Shown here one piece after another: positions 5,023 to 12,533 of a stretch of 18,075 bases of DNA (position 1 is its first letter; each line of letters starts with the position of its first letter). The notes under the pieces were generated by a model. It made no database searches. It saw only the letters and a list, made by a program, of their open reading frames with translations, and was not told the DNA's origin. The stretch comes from UMGS1474 sp050946775. Lineage in GTDB: Bacteria > Bacillota > Clostridia > Oscillospirales > Acutalibacteraceae. Location: positions 1 to 18,075 of the forward strand of contig JBMNVL010000030.1 in assembly GCA_050946775.1 (NCBI GenBank), written 5' to 3'. A program made the translations under genes and the position numbers.

Positions 5023-5645
5023 CGGTGTGGTATTACCTGCTGTACGCGGCGATCGGCTATCTCAGCGGCAGCGTGCTGTATTGCCAGATTTTGCCGCAAT
5101 GGCTGGCCGGCAAAAACATCGCCGCCCTGTCGGACGATCACAATCCCGGTGCCTTCAACGTGTTTACCCATTGCGGAATACCGCTGGGCTCGCTGTGTCT
5201 GGCGCTGGAGCTGGCCAAGGGGCTGATCCCGGTGCTGATCGCCGTCGGGCGGTTGGATCCGCGCCATTTCCTGTTCGCGCCGGTGATCGCGGCGCCGGTG
5301 CTGGGTCACGCGTTTTCGGCGTGGCACCGGTTTGACGGGGGCAAAGGGATCGCCGTCGGCTTCGGGGTGATGCTGGGGATGTTCCCCTTCACCCTGTCGG
5401 GGCTGATCCTGGCGGGGATCTTCGTCTTCTTTTCCACCATCCACAAGATCCAGCCCCATCGCCGGCGGAGCATCGTCACCTACCTGCTCTTCGCGGTCAT
5501 TGCCACGCCGCTGCTGCTGTGGCAGCAAAAGGCCGCCGTGGCGGTCGGGTATCTGCTGATCGACGCCGTCATCATCATCAAGCACCTGATGGGCACCGGC
5601 GTTTCGACCGAGGAAGACGAGGCGATCCGCCGCCGGGACGGATAA
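5019..5645 (+). CDS. PlsY-like glycerol-3-phosphate acyltransferase
   Basis: 208 residues, multi-pass membrane protein. YLSGSVLYCQILP (14-26) corresponds to PlsY motif 1, HNPGAFNVF (41-49) to motif 2, and FDGGKGIAVGFG (105-116) to motif 3. PlsY transfers the acyl group of acyl phosphate to glycerol-3-phosphate, the first step of phospholipid synthesis. Motif 2 is divergent: typical PlsY has GSGNxGxTN, here it is DDHNPGAFN, lacking the first glycines and with Phe for Thr. It may be a paralogue with altered substrate rather than the housekeeping enzyme. Start GTG 5019 overlaps the TGA of the glycosyltransferase by 4 bases (GTGA), with GGGGGTGA as ribosome binding site. A strong terminator follows. 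Confidence 0.8.
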   Translation: MTVWYYLLYAAIGYLSGSVLYCQILPQWLAGKNIAALSDDHNPGAFNVFTHCGIPLGSLCLALELAKGLIPVLIAVGRLDPRHFLFAPVIAAPVLGHAFSAWHRFDGGKGIAVGFGVMLGMFPFTLSGLILAGIFVFFSTIHKIQPHRRRSIVTYLLFAVIATPLLLWQQKAAVAVGYLLIDAVIIIKHLMGTGVSTEEDEAIRRRDG

Positions 5646-5656
5646 GCATAGAAAAG

Positions 5657-5694
5657 CGGCTTCCCTGAAACGGGTTTCAGGGAAGCCGTTTTTT
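5657..5694 (+). terminator. Terminator of the degV-GT-plsY operon
   Basis: Perfect 15-bp arms (CGGCTTCCCTGAAAC 5657-5671 and its complement 5674-5688) followed by T6. It starts 11 bases after the PlsY-like stop codon. Confidence 0.93.
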
Positions 5695-5760
5695 GCGTCT
5701 GGCGGCGTTTACGGACGCGTTGCGTCCTGCAATCCCCCGCCGCCGGGGTGGTACGGCGAC

Positions 5761-5785
5761 AGGGGAAGCCCCTCCCCTACGGTGC
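5761..5785. repeat. Second copy of the CCCCTACGGTGC-tailed hairpin repeat
   Basis: AGGGG-AAG-CCCCT hairpin (5761-5773) followed directly by CCCCTACGGTGC (5774-5785), identical over 12 bases to 2518-2529. Confidence 0.55.
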
Positions 5786-5822
5786 CGACACAAGTTTGTA
5801 CGTTTTTGCGGGAAGCGTCTTG

Positions 5823-5843
5823 CCTCCCTTGTGTAAAGGGAGG
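5823..5843. repeat. CCTCCCTT-type hairpin repeat
   Basis: CCTCCCTT, loop GTGTA, AAGGGAGG, followed by TGGATTGCCGAGCG. Hairpins of this CCTCCCTT-GTGTA-AAGGGAGG form are, from memory, recurrent in intergenic regions of Clostridia. This copy seems cut short on its right side. Confidence 0.5.
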
Positions 5844-5920
5844 TGGATTGCCGAGCGCCTTGCGCCCGCCGGTGGTTTACACCTATGCGCGGGCGCGTCT
5901 TGCGTCTTTCTGCGGACCGG

Positions 5921-7705
5921 TCACATCAGCCAGGGGGGTGTCGGGACGGGCGTGTCGTCCCGCCACTCACCCGGCCACTCGCTTTCGCGGGGAACGACGG
6001 GTTCAAACGCCTTGTGATCGGCCAGATACTTCTCAAAGGCGTCGTACGCCCGCTGGCGGGAGACGCCGAACTGGCTGATTTTGGGGCAGCGTTTCGCCCC
6101 TTGCTTGTCGTAATAATTCCAGTACGTCCACCGCAACCCGTTGGCGGCTTCGCGGGCGATATCCTTGTTCTCGTCCTCGGTCAAGGCGACCAGATACGGG
6201 ACTCCTTCGTCGCCCAGCTCGGCGAGGTAGTTCACATCCAGCTCCTCCAGCCGGCCGTCGGCGTAGGCTTCGACGTTGTAGCGGGCGATGACGTCGTTGA
6301 CGTTGCCCACGCCCAGCGTCAGCAGTACCAGCGCCGCCGCGATCAGCGCGGTATGCAGCACCCGCACCCGGCGGAAATACAGCCGCAGGATCAGGGCGGC
6401 AAAGACGACCGCCGCCACGATCATGGCCGCACTGGTGCCGACGCGATCCACCGTCAGCCCGAAGTTGAGGATATACATCACCATCTTCGACAGCGCCGTG
6501 CCGATCAGCACCAGGGTGAACAGCCCGAGGAAGGTGCCCAGCGCCTTGAGCGGCGCCGGCAGGCGATCCTCCCGTTTGCGGGACAAAAACAGGACAAGCA
6601 GCAGCAGCGCCAGATTGATCCCGGCGATAGCCGACATCTCAAAGAAGCCCCGGCGGGCGTATTCGGCGTAGGTGAAGTGATAGCCCTCCGGCAAGAACCC
6701 GGCAAACGCGCTGAAAAAGTAGGCCAGCTGAGAGACGAGATACAGCGCGTAGATGACCGCCACCACCCCGAGAAAAACCGACAAAATCAGGGTGTCCACT
6801 CCCTTGAAGGTGGACGGAACCGCCGGTTTTTGCTCCTCCTTTTTCAGCCACAGGGCGAAGGAGATCACGAAGGGCGCCAGCAGCGCCGTGACGATCAGCT
6901 GTCCCACCACGGTGCCTATATCGCCGAAGAGATTTTGGGAAAACCCTTCAAACGCCTCGTCGGAGCGGATCAGCAGCGGCACCACCACCAGCACCACCGG
7001 CACCGCGCAGGCCAGTCCCAGCATCACCTTGCCGAAGGCCATGCCCCGGGATTTATTGGCGGCGGTCAACGAACGCATCCCGCGGGGCATATGCCCCGCC
7101 GCGCCGCCGATCATGCTGGCCAGATGCCGCACCAGCCCGCCTTCGCCCGCCGGGATCCGGTATCCCGCCAGACCGGCGTACCACACCATGGAGGTACATC
7201 CCAGCGCGATCACCGAAAAGAAGCGGACGGTGGGATTGGACGTGACCACGAACACCCCCGGCAGCGCCAGGCTCAACAGCCCGCACACCGCCGCGAAGGG
7301 ATCGGCGAAATGCCCTTTGCGCTTGAGATAGATGCTCAGCGCGACGAAGGTGGCGTCAAACGCCGCCGCAAAGCCGGCGTGGAAGCCGCCCCACAGCCCG
7401 GCGACCACCCCGATTAGGGTCAGCGCCAGCAGGAGCATCGCCATCGCGCCGTCGGCTTTGCCCATCGGATAGACCGGCTTGGGCGCCGGCGGCGTCCAGC
7501 CGACCGGCCGGGGCGGATAAGGCGGCTGCGCCATATAGGGCGGCCGGCCGTACGGTTGTCCCGGCATCGGCTGCGGCGCCGGTTGAGGCGCCGGCTGCGG
7601 TACCGGTTGAGGCGCCGGTTGGGGCACCGGTTGAGGCGCCGGTTGCGGCGCCGGTTGGGGTGCCGGTTGAGGCGCCGGTTGGGGTGCGTTGGGTCGGTTA
7701 TCCAT
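5921..7705 (-). CDS. DUF4173 (DUF4153-like) multi-pass membrane protein with proline-repeat N-terminus
   Basis: 594 residues. Residues 1 to about 70 are low-complexity (PQPAPQP repeats, then GQPYGRPPYMAQPPYPPRP), presumably a cytoplasmic or flexible tail. From about residue 85 to 480 there are roughly ten hydrophobic segments, typical of DUF4173, a family often found beside small regulators. A soluble C-terminal part (about 480-594) contains NYLAELGDEGVPYLVALTEDENKDIAREAANGLRW, resembling a HEAT-like repeat. Molecular function is unknown. ATG 7705 has AAGGAGG 8 bases upstream and overlaps the XRE gene's end by 8 bases, so it is the third gene of the DUF2975-XRE operon. The proline tail resembles that of the HtrA protein at 13417-14877. 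Confidence 0.85.
   Translation of the reverse strand: MDNRPNAPQPAPQPAPQPAPQPAPQPVPQPAPQPVPQPAPQPAPQPMPGQPYGRPPYMAQPPYPPRPVGWTPPAPKPVYPMGKADGAMAMLLLALTLIGVVAGLWGGFHAGFAAAFDATFVALSIYLKRKGHFADPFAAVCGLLSLALPGVFVVTSNPTVRFFSVIALGCTSMVWYAGLAGYRIPAGEGGLVRHLASMIGGAAGHMPRGMRSLTAANKSRGMAFGKVMLGLACAVPVVLVVVPLLIRSDEAFEGFSQNLFGDIGTVVGQLIVTALLAPFVISFALWLKKEEQKPAVPSTFKGVDTLILSVFLGVVAVIYALYLVSQLAYFFSAFAGFLPEGYHFTYAEYARRGFFEMSAIAGINLALLLLVLFLSRKREDRLPAPLKALGTFLGLFTLVLIGTALSKMVMYILNFGLTVDRVGTSAAMIVAAVVFAALILRLYFRRVRVLHTALIAAALVLLTLGVGNVNDVIARYNVEAYADGRLEELDVNYLAELGDEGVPYLVALTEDENKDIAREAANGLRWTYWNYYDKQGAKRCPKISQFGVSRQRAYDAFEKYLADHKAFEPVVPRESEWPGEWRDDTPVPTPPWLM
7563..7682 (-). repeat. 12-bp tandem repeats encoding PQPA/PQPV
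   Basis: Ten 12-base units of the form GGYGCCGGTTGN (plus strand), nine of them near-identical (from 7575). Each encodes Pro-Gln-Pro-Ala or a close variant in the DUF4173 protein. Being in frame and a multiple of three, copy-number change by slippage would alter the tail length without breaking the frame. Confidence 0.85.
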
Positions 7706-7913
7706 CGTTTTCGTCCTCCTTATAACCCAGAATATCGCCCGGCTGGCAATCCAGCGCCCGGCAGATCGCTTCCAGAGTGGAAAAGCGGATCGCCCGTGCC
7801 CGGCCGGTCTTGAGAATCGACAGGTTGGCGGGGGTGATCCCCACCAGCGCCGCCAGCTCTCCCGACGACATTTTGCGCCGGGCCAGCATCACGTCCAGAT
7901 TGACTTCGATCAT
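7698..7913 (-). CDS. Small XRE/Cro-type regulator (YozG-like)
   Basis: 71 residues, essentially one helix-turn-helix domain. It reads VNLDVMLARRKMSSGELAALVGITPANLSILKTGRARAIRFSTLEAICRALDCQPGDIL, the compact Cro/CI subgroup typically encoded beside DUF2975 membrane proteins. Start ATG 7913 chosen because relatives begin at this IxVNLD position; an upstream GTG at 7931 directly abutting the DUF2975 stop would add six residues. The DUF2975-XRE pair resembles Bacillus YoaS-YozG. Probably an autoregulator of this operon, or a regulator controlled by the membrane partner; neither is shown by sequence. Confidence 0.88.
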   Translation of the reverse strand: MIEVNLDVMLARRKMSSGELAALVGITPANLSILKTGRARAIRFSTLEAICRALDCQPGDILGYKEDENDG

Positions 7914-7931
7914 GGTCTTCTCACGCTCCAC

Positions 7932-8396
7932 TCAAATCGTCAGATCGTTGTCTTCCCGCAGGCCGACGGCGACCTTCCAGCTGCTTTTGACCGCCTGCAG
8001 CAGGGTTCCGACCACTCCCATCGCCACCGCGACGGCGAACAGCGGAAAATACTGCATTCCCTGCACGCAGCAGACGACGAACACCGCGAAACAACACCAC
8101 GACAGCCACCGCAGCAGCAACACGTTGCCGGGGACGAACACCCGTCCCCGCAGCAGATTCATCAGCAGCTTGATCAGCATGCCCAGCGCCGCCAGCGCAA
8201 AAGGCAGGCAGGCGTAAAAGGCGATGGTCACCGCCCGGCCGACGTAGGCGACATCCTCCGCCGACAGCCGTCCCCGGTGAACGGCGGTATACAGTTTTTC
8301 AAACAAAAACGGGAAGGTGAACGCCCACACCGCCAGCACCGCGCCCAAAATCACGCACAGCACCAGCGACAGGATCACCGACGGTTTTCGCTTCAT
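7932..8396 (-). CDS. DUF2975 membrane protein
   Basis: 154 residues with four hydrophobic segments (about 6-30, 56-80, 92-112, 117-137) and the C-terminal ENDLTI (actual REDNDLTI) characteristic of DUF2975. Function unknown; family members sit next to small XRE regulators, as here, where the next gene follows without a gap. ATG 8396 has AAAGGA 9 bases upstream; upstream in-frame codons fall in the promoter. It heads a three-gene operon with the XRE and DUF4173 genes. Confidence 0.87.
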   Translation of the reverse strand: MKRKPSVILSLVLCVILGAVLAVWAFTFPFLFEKLYTAVHRGRLSAEDVAYVGRAVTIAFYACLPFALAALGMLIKLLMNLLRGRVFVPGNVLLLRWLSWCCFAVFVVCCVQGMQYFPLFAVAVAMGVVGTLLQAVKSSWKVAVGLREDNDLTI

Positions 8397-8427
8397 CCAA
8401 CCAGTCCTTTCCTTCAATTGCACCCAC

Positions 8428-8456
8428 ACTATACCACCACAATTATCGTTTGTCAA
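8428..8456 (-). promoter_or_regulatory. DUF2975 operon promoter
   Basis: Minus-strand TTGACA (8456-8451), 17-base spacer, TATAGT (8433-8428). An inverted repeat AATTAT/ATAATT (8441-8446, 8456-8461) straddles the -35 box and could be the XRE operator, though AT-rich 6-bp arms are weak evidence. Confidence 0.8.
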
Positions 8457-8511
8457 TAATTATTTTTCATTTTTCGATATTCCTGCCATTTTTCGGTCCC
8501 AAAACGGACTA

Positions 8512-8540
8512 TTGCCAACGCCGCGGGATTGTGATAAAAT
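8512..8540 (+). promoter_or_regulatory. DUF3737 gene promoter
   Basis: TTGCCA (8512-8517), 17-base spacer, TAAAAT (8535-8540), about 37 bases before the start codon and divergent from the DUF2975 promoter. Confidence 0.6.
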
Positions 8541-8576
8541 AAGCGGGAATGATAACCAACGGAGTGAAAAACGTCT

Positions 8577-9425
8577 ATGAACATCATCGAAAATCAAAAT
8601 TTCCCGTCGGAGCGGGATCTGTACGGATCCGACGGCGTCTGGCTGAAGGGGTGCACCTTTCAGGGCGAAGAGGACGGCGAGTCGGCGCTCAAGGAATCGC
8701 GGCACATCCGGCTGGACGACTGCTATATGGATCTGCGGTATCCCCTGTGGCACGATACCGACGTGGAGCTCAACCGGGTCACCACCACCGCCAACTGCCG
8801 GGCGGCGCTGTGGTATACCGCCGGCGTGCGGATCACCGACTGCACCCTGGGCGGCATCAAGGCGCTGCGGGAATGTCAGGATATCACGATGGACAACGTG
8901 CGGGTGACCTCCCCCGAATTCGGCTGGAAATGCCGGGGAATCACCGTCAAGGGCAGCGAGATCGAGGGGGAATATCCCTTTTTCCTGTCGCGGGATCTGC
9001 GGCTGAACGACGTGCGGCTCAAGGGCAAATACTCCTTTCAGTACGTGGAAAACATGGTGATCGAAAACAGCGTGTTCGATACCAAGGACGCCTTTTGGCA
9101 TTCCAAAAACGTCACCGTGCGAGACAGCGTGATCAAGGGCGAATACCTCGCCTGGTACGCCGAGGGACTGACGCTGGAGCGCTGCCGGATCATCGGCACC
9201 CAGCCGCTTTGCTACTGCCGGGATCTCAAGCTGATCGACTGCGAAATGGTCGACGCCGATCTGGCGTTTGAGTACTCCGACGTCGAGGCCACCCTGCGCG
9301 GCGAGGTGGTTTCGGTGAAAAATCCCCGGTCGGGGCACATCACCGTCGACCGGATCGGGGAGATCCTTCTCACCCCCGACAGCGTCTATCCCTGCGATTG
9401 CGTGATTGAGCAGACCGGCCGGTAA
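8577..9425 (+). CDS. DUF3737 right-handed beta-helix protein
   Basis: 282 residues made of short repeating turns such as ITDCTLGG, MDNVRVTSPE, IENSVFDTKD, VRDSVIKGEY and LIDCEMVDAD, each about 20-22 residues. This is the pattern of a parallel beta-helix, as in the DUF3737 family. It has no signal peptide, so it is probably cytoplasmic. The repeated FxxSRDL/WHSKN/WYAEG turns give a regular solenoid. No catalytic residues could be assigned and its function is unknown. GGAG lies 12 bases upstream of ATG 8577. It is a single-gene unit between its own promoter and a strong terminator. Confidence 0.87.
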   Translation: MNIIENQNFPSERDLYGSDGVWLKGCTFQGEEDGESALKESRHIRLDDCYMDLRYPLWHDTDVELNRVTTTANCRAALWYTAGVRITDCTLGGIKALRECQDITMDNVRVTSPEFGWKCRGITVKGSEIEGEYPFFLSRDLRLNDVRLKGKYSFQYVENMVIENSVFDTKDAFWHSKNVTVRDSVIKGEYLAWYAEGLTLERCRIIGTQPLCYCRDLKLIDCEMVDADLAFEYSDVEATLRGEVVSVKNPRSGHITVDRIGEILLTPDSVYPCDCVIEQTGR

Positions 9426-9433
9426 AAAACACG

Positions 9434-9467
9434 AAAAACGGACAGCCGTGCGGCTGTCCGTTTTTTT
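9434..9467. terminator. Bidirectional terminator
   Basis: ACGGACAGCC-GTGC-GGCTGTCCGT with A5 before and T7 after (9434-9467). It lies between the convergent DUF3737 and HD-GYP genes and can serve both. Confidence 0.92.
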
Positions 9468-9490
9468 GTAGGTCCGTCAAGATGCGGCCG

Positions 9491-12460
9491 TCACGCCTCC
9501 ACGGGCGGGCATGGCGGCTGGCCGGCCGTTTCCGGCGAGTCGAAGGCGCCTTCTTTCGCCAGCTGGAGGAACGCCTCCACCACCCGGGCGCTGAGTTGGG
9601 TGCCGGCGCACCGCTCGATCTCCGCCACCACCTTCTCCAGCGGCAGCTGCTTGCGGTAGGGACGGGTGGAATACATCGCGTCGAAGGTATCGGCCACGGC
9701 GATGATCTGCGCCACCTCGGGGATCTCGTCCCCTTTGAGTCCGCTGGGATAACCCTTGCCGTCGATCCGCTCGTGATGATACCCGGCGCCCAGCGCCAGA
9801 TCGGGCGCGATGGTGATGTCCTTCAGGATCTCCTGCCCTTTGGGGGAATGGGTCTTCATCACGGCGAACTCGTCGTCGTCCAGACGGCCGGGCTTGTTGA
9901 GGATCTCGTTGGGAATGCTGATCTTGCCGATGTCGTGCAGCAGGGCGATGTTGTAGATCTCTTCGACCTCTTCCTCGCTTTTGCCCAGCTGGCGGGCGAG
10001 CATGGCGGTGTATTTGGCCACCCGGAAGGAATGGCCGTTGGTGTAGGCGTCCTTGATATCGATGCATTTGGCGAAGGCCGACGCCATTTCGTTGATCATC
10101 TGCTTGTGCTCTTTTTGCTTGCGCAGCAGCGCCTGGGTCTTGCGCCGGGCGATCGCCCAAAACACCAGCCCCACCAGTGCCAGCGCCAGGATCACCACCG
10201 CGGCGCGAAACCACCAAAACTCATAAAACGCCTTGTCCTTGACCAGGGTGACCGACAGACTGCGGCTGGCCCGGCCGGTCATGGTGTCGATCACCGACAG
10301 CCGGAACCGGTAGGTGCCGCCGTCGAGGTTGGTGTAGCTGATCTCCCCCATATCCCGCTTGGTCAGGGTGACCGGCGTCTGGTCGAAGCCCTCCAGGCAA
10401 TACTCCAGATGGGGATTGTTCAGCGAATAGGTGAAGGCGTAGGCGTTGATGGTCAGCCGGCGGCAGTCGGCGGGGATATGCACCTCTCCCGTCGACGGGA
10501 CGGGGATATACCGGTCGTCCGCCATCAGGAAGGGCACCGCCAGCCGCACGTCGGCGCCGCTGTCGGTATCGGCGTTGACGTTGACGCTGCTCACCCCCGC
10601 GGTAGAAGCGATATACAGCGTGCCGTCGGGATCGAGATGGCTGAAGGAGTTGGCGGTCGCCACGCAGGGCAGTCCGCAGGAGGTATCAAACAGGGTGTAG
10701 TCGATCGTCCCGCCGCCCAGCACCGCTTCCCGTTTGGCCACGTAGACGCCGTTGCTGCTGAGCACCCACATCCGCTCGTGGGCGTCGAAAAACAGATCGA
10801 AGTTGTTGGAATAAGGGAAGTTGCGCACCGTGGTGACCTTTTCGTTTCGCATATACGCCAGCGCGTTGCTGGTGATGATCCAAAACAGATCCTCCTCGAC
10901 GGGATCCTTGACCATCCGCAAAATGACCTCCGACGGCAGGCCGTCCTCCTGCCCGATCCGGGAGACCTTCTGCCCGTCCACCACGTAGATGCCGTCGCCG
11001 TCGCTGCCCAGATACAGCCGGCCGTCGGCCGCCTGCTCCAGACACAGGATCTCCAGATTGCTGATTCCCTGACGGGTGCCGTAGGTGGCGGCCACCCGGC
11101 CGTCCCGGATCAGATTGAGTCCGGCGTTGGTGGCGACCGCCATGGTGCCGTCGGCCAGCTCCATGACCGTCCGCACCCGGTTGGCGGTCATCCCTTTTTC
11201 GGTGTCAAAACGGGTGATGGCGTCGGTTTTCACGTCGTAGCAAACCAGTGCGTTGTCGCTGTAGGTACACAGCCAGACCCGGCCGGCCGCGTCCTGCCGG
11301 ATGCACCGGATGCGCACCCCTTCCAATTGCCGGGTAAGCGCCGTCTGCCTGGGCTTGGAATGCTCGTCCAGCACCAGCAGACCGGTGTCGGTGCCGATAT
11401 ACAGATCCCCGCCGACCTTGCAGGTGGTGTTGACCACCAGCGGGTCGAGCTTGGCCTGTTCGAAAACGTCGGTAAAGCGGTTTTCGACGATCTTCATCAC
11501 GCCCTGCCGGGAGGAGCAAAACCACAGGTTTTCCTCGTGGTCGACCAGCATCCGGTCGATCGAGTTGGTCATCGGCAGATTCTGCAGCGCCACGCACTTG
11601 CCGTCGTTGAGGAAGCCGATGCCGTTATCGGCGCAAAGCCATACCCGCCCGCCGTAGCAGCGGATGTTGTTGACGTTAAACAGCGGCGAGATATCTATTC
11701 GCTCGCCGCCGGCCATATTCGCCCCCAGATTGCCGTGGTAGACCTCGCTTTCCTGGGTGCCCAAAAAGACGTATCCCTCCCGGTCGGGATCGGGGTAAAC
11801 GGCGTTGACGCTTCCCATCCCCATATCCTCCGGCTGGTAGTAGCCGGTGACCCGCCGGTTCTCCACCGTGAAAACCCCGCCGCTGTTGGTAACGCCGTAA
11901 ATGACGCCGTTGCTGCCGGCCACCAGCTCACAGATGTACTCGGCGTCGATCTGAGGGTCGTTGATCGGATGCGCGCCGCCGTTTCGGTCGATATAGCCCA
12001 GCCCCATGGTGGTGCCGATCAGGATATTGCCCGCGGCGTCCTCGGTGATCGCCCGCACCGACAGCGAACGCAGTCCGGCGTCCCGGTCGTAGAAGGTGAA
12101 ATCCTCCCCCTCCAGCATCGCCGCGCCGCTGTCGTTGGTGCCCACCCACAGGCGATTGCGGGAATCCACGTACAGACACATCACGCTGGCCACCCCGGTG
12201 GAAGAGGGATAGCGGTAAAAGGTGTTGCCGTCGTACCGGATCAAGCCGCTGTAATTGCCGATCCAGATAAAGCCCTCTTCCGATTGCACGATGGCGTTGG
12301 CCTCCGACGTCGGCAATCCGCCGGTGCTGTCGTACAGCACGGCGGTATAACCGGTGCCTCTCCCGGTCAGATCGACGGCCTTTTCCGCCACCGCCGCCGG
12401 CGTCAGCGCCGCCAACGCCGCCAAAGCCGCCGCCAGCACCGCCGCAAGTATCCGTTTCAT
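9491..12460 (-). CDS. Propeller-sensor HD-GYP protein (putative c-di-GMP phosphodiesterase)
   Basis: 989 residues. A signal peptide (1-25, alanine-rich, ending AVA) leads into an extracytoplasmic region (about 40-630) of two-component-regulator propeller repeats, such as GFIWIGNYSGLIRYDG, NRLWVGTND and GRLYLGSDGDGIYVVDG. A Y_Y_Y domain follows (about 665-725), then one membrane segment (about 751-770) and a cytoplasmic HD-GYP domain (about 785-970). HD-GYP motifs are intact: LLHDIGKISIP (His842, Asp843) and HHERIDGKGYPSG (895-907). HD-GYP enzymes hydrolyse c-di-GMP. Similar N-terminal halves occur in hybrid kinases of Bacteroidetes, where they bind glycans; a carbohydrate or cell-wall ligand is possible but not shown. 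ATG 12460 has GGGGGTG upstream. It is single-gene and divergent from the macrodomain gene. Confidence 0.93.
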   Translation of the reverse strand: MKRILAAVLAAALAALAALTPAAVAEKAVDLTGRGTGYTAVLYDSTGGLPTSEANAIVQSEEGFIWIGNYSGLIRYDGNTFYRYPSSTGVASVMCLYVDSRNRLWVGTNDSGAAMLEGEDFTFYDRDAGLRSLSVRAITEDAAGNILIGTTMGLGYIDRNGGAHPINDPQIDAEYICELVAGSNGVIYGVTNSGGVFTVENRRVTGYYQPEDMGMGSVNAVYPDPDREGYVFLGTQESEVYHGNLGANMAGGERIDISPLFNVNNIRCYGGRVWLCADNGIGFLNDGKCVALQNLPMTNSIDRMLVDHEENLWFCSSRQGVMKIVENRFTDVFEQAKLDPLVVNTTCKVGGDLYIGTDTGLLVLDEHSKPRQTALTRQLEGVRIRCIRQDAAGRVWLCTYSDNALVCYDVKTDAITRFDTEKGMTANRVRTVMELADGTMAVATNAGLNLIRDGRVAATYGTRQGISNLEILCLEQAADGRLYLGSDGDGIYVVDGQKVSRIGQEDGLPSEVILRMVKDPVEEDLFWIITSNALAYMRNEKVTTVRNFPYSNNFDLFFDAHERMWVLSSNGVYVAKREAVLGGGTIDYTLFDTSCGLPCVATANSFSHLDPDGTLYIASTAGVSSVNVNADTDSGADVRLAVPFLMADDRYIPVPSTGEVHIPADCRRLTINAYAFTYSLNNPHLEYCLEGFDQTPVTLTKRDMGEISYTNLDGGTYRFRLSVIDTMTGRASRSLSVTLVKDKAFYEFWWFRAAVVILALALVGLVFWAIARRKTQALLRKQKEHKQMINEMASAFAKCIDIKDAYTNGHSFRVAKYTAMLARQLGKSEEEVEEIYNIALLHDIGKISIPNEILNKPGRLDDDEFAVMKTHSPKGQEILKDITIAPDLALGAGYHHERIDGKGYPSGLKGDEIPEVAQIIAVADTFDAMYSTRPYRKQLPLEKVVAEIERCAGTQLSARVVEAFLQLAKEGAFDSPETAGQPPCPPVEA

Positions 12461-12507
12461 CCCGACACCCCCGCAAATGGATGGGTTTTGTCCCTATCAC
12501 GGATCCG

Positions 12508-12529
12508 CCTTTACGCAAAAACGTAAAGG
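12508..12529. promoter_or_regulatory. Palindrome between divergent HD-GYP and macrodomain genes
   Basis: CCTTTACG-CAAAAA-CGTAAAGG, 8-bp perfect arms, with a further CTTTAC just downstream (12533-12538). It sits 47 bases upstream of the HD-GYP start and adjoins the -35 box of the macrodomain promoter. Possible operator for one or both genes; no T-run follows. Confidence 0.45.
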
Positions 12530-12533
12530 TTTC

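Larger units (their letters stand above)
5695..5920. other. Repeat-bearing spacer between convergent genes
   Basis: No gene seen. It contains a hairpin-plus-tail repeat (5761-5785) and a CCTCCCTT/AAGGGAGG hairpin repeat (5823-5843). Reading frames across it have no family resemblance. No clear terminator for the DUF4173 gene was found on the minus strand. Confidence 0.6.

Noticed and set aside
5843..7417. 524-codon plus-strand frame
   Set aside because: Antisense to the DUF4173 gene, low-complexity Gln/Arg/His content, no ribosome binding site.
7698..7913. Toxin-antitoxin antitoxin
   Set aside because: The neighbour is a DUF2975 membrane protein, a known regulator-membrane pair, not a toxin family.
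9482..12526. 1014-codon open frame on the plus strand
   Set aside because: Lies opposite the HD-GYP gene in full; composition is a complement artefact and no domain is visible.
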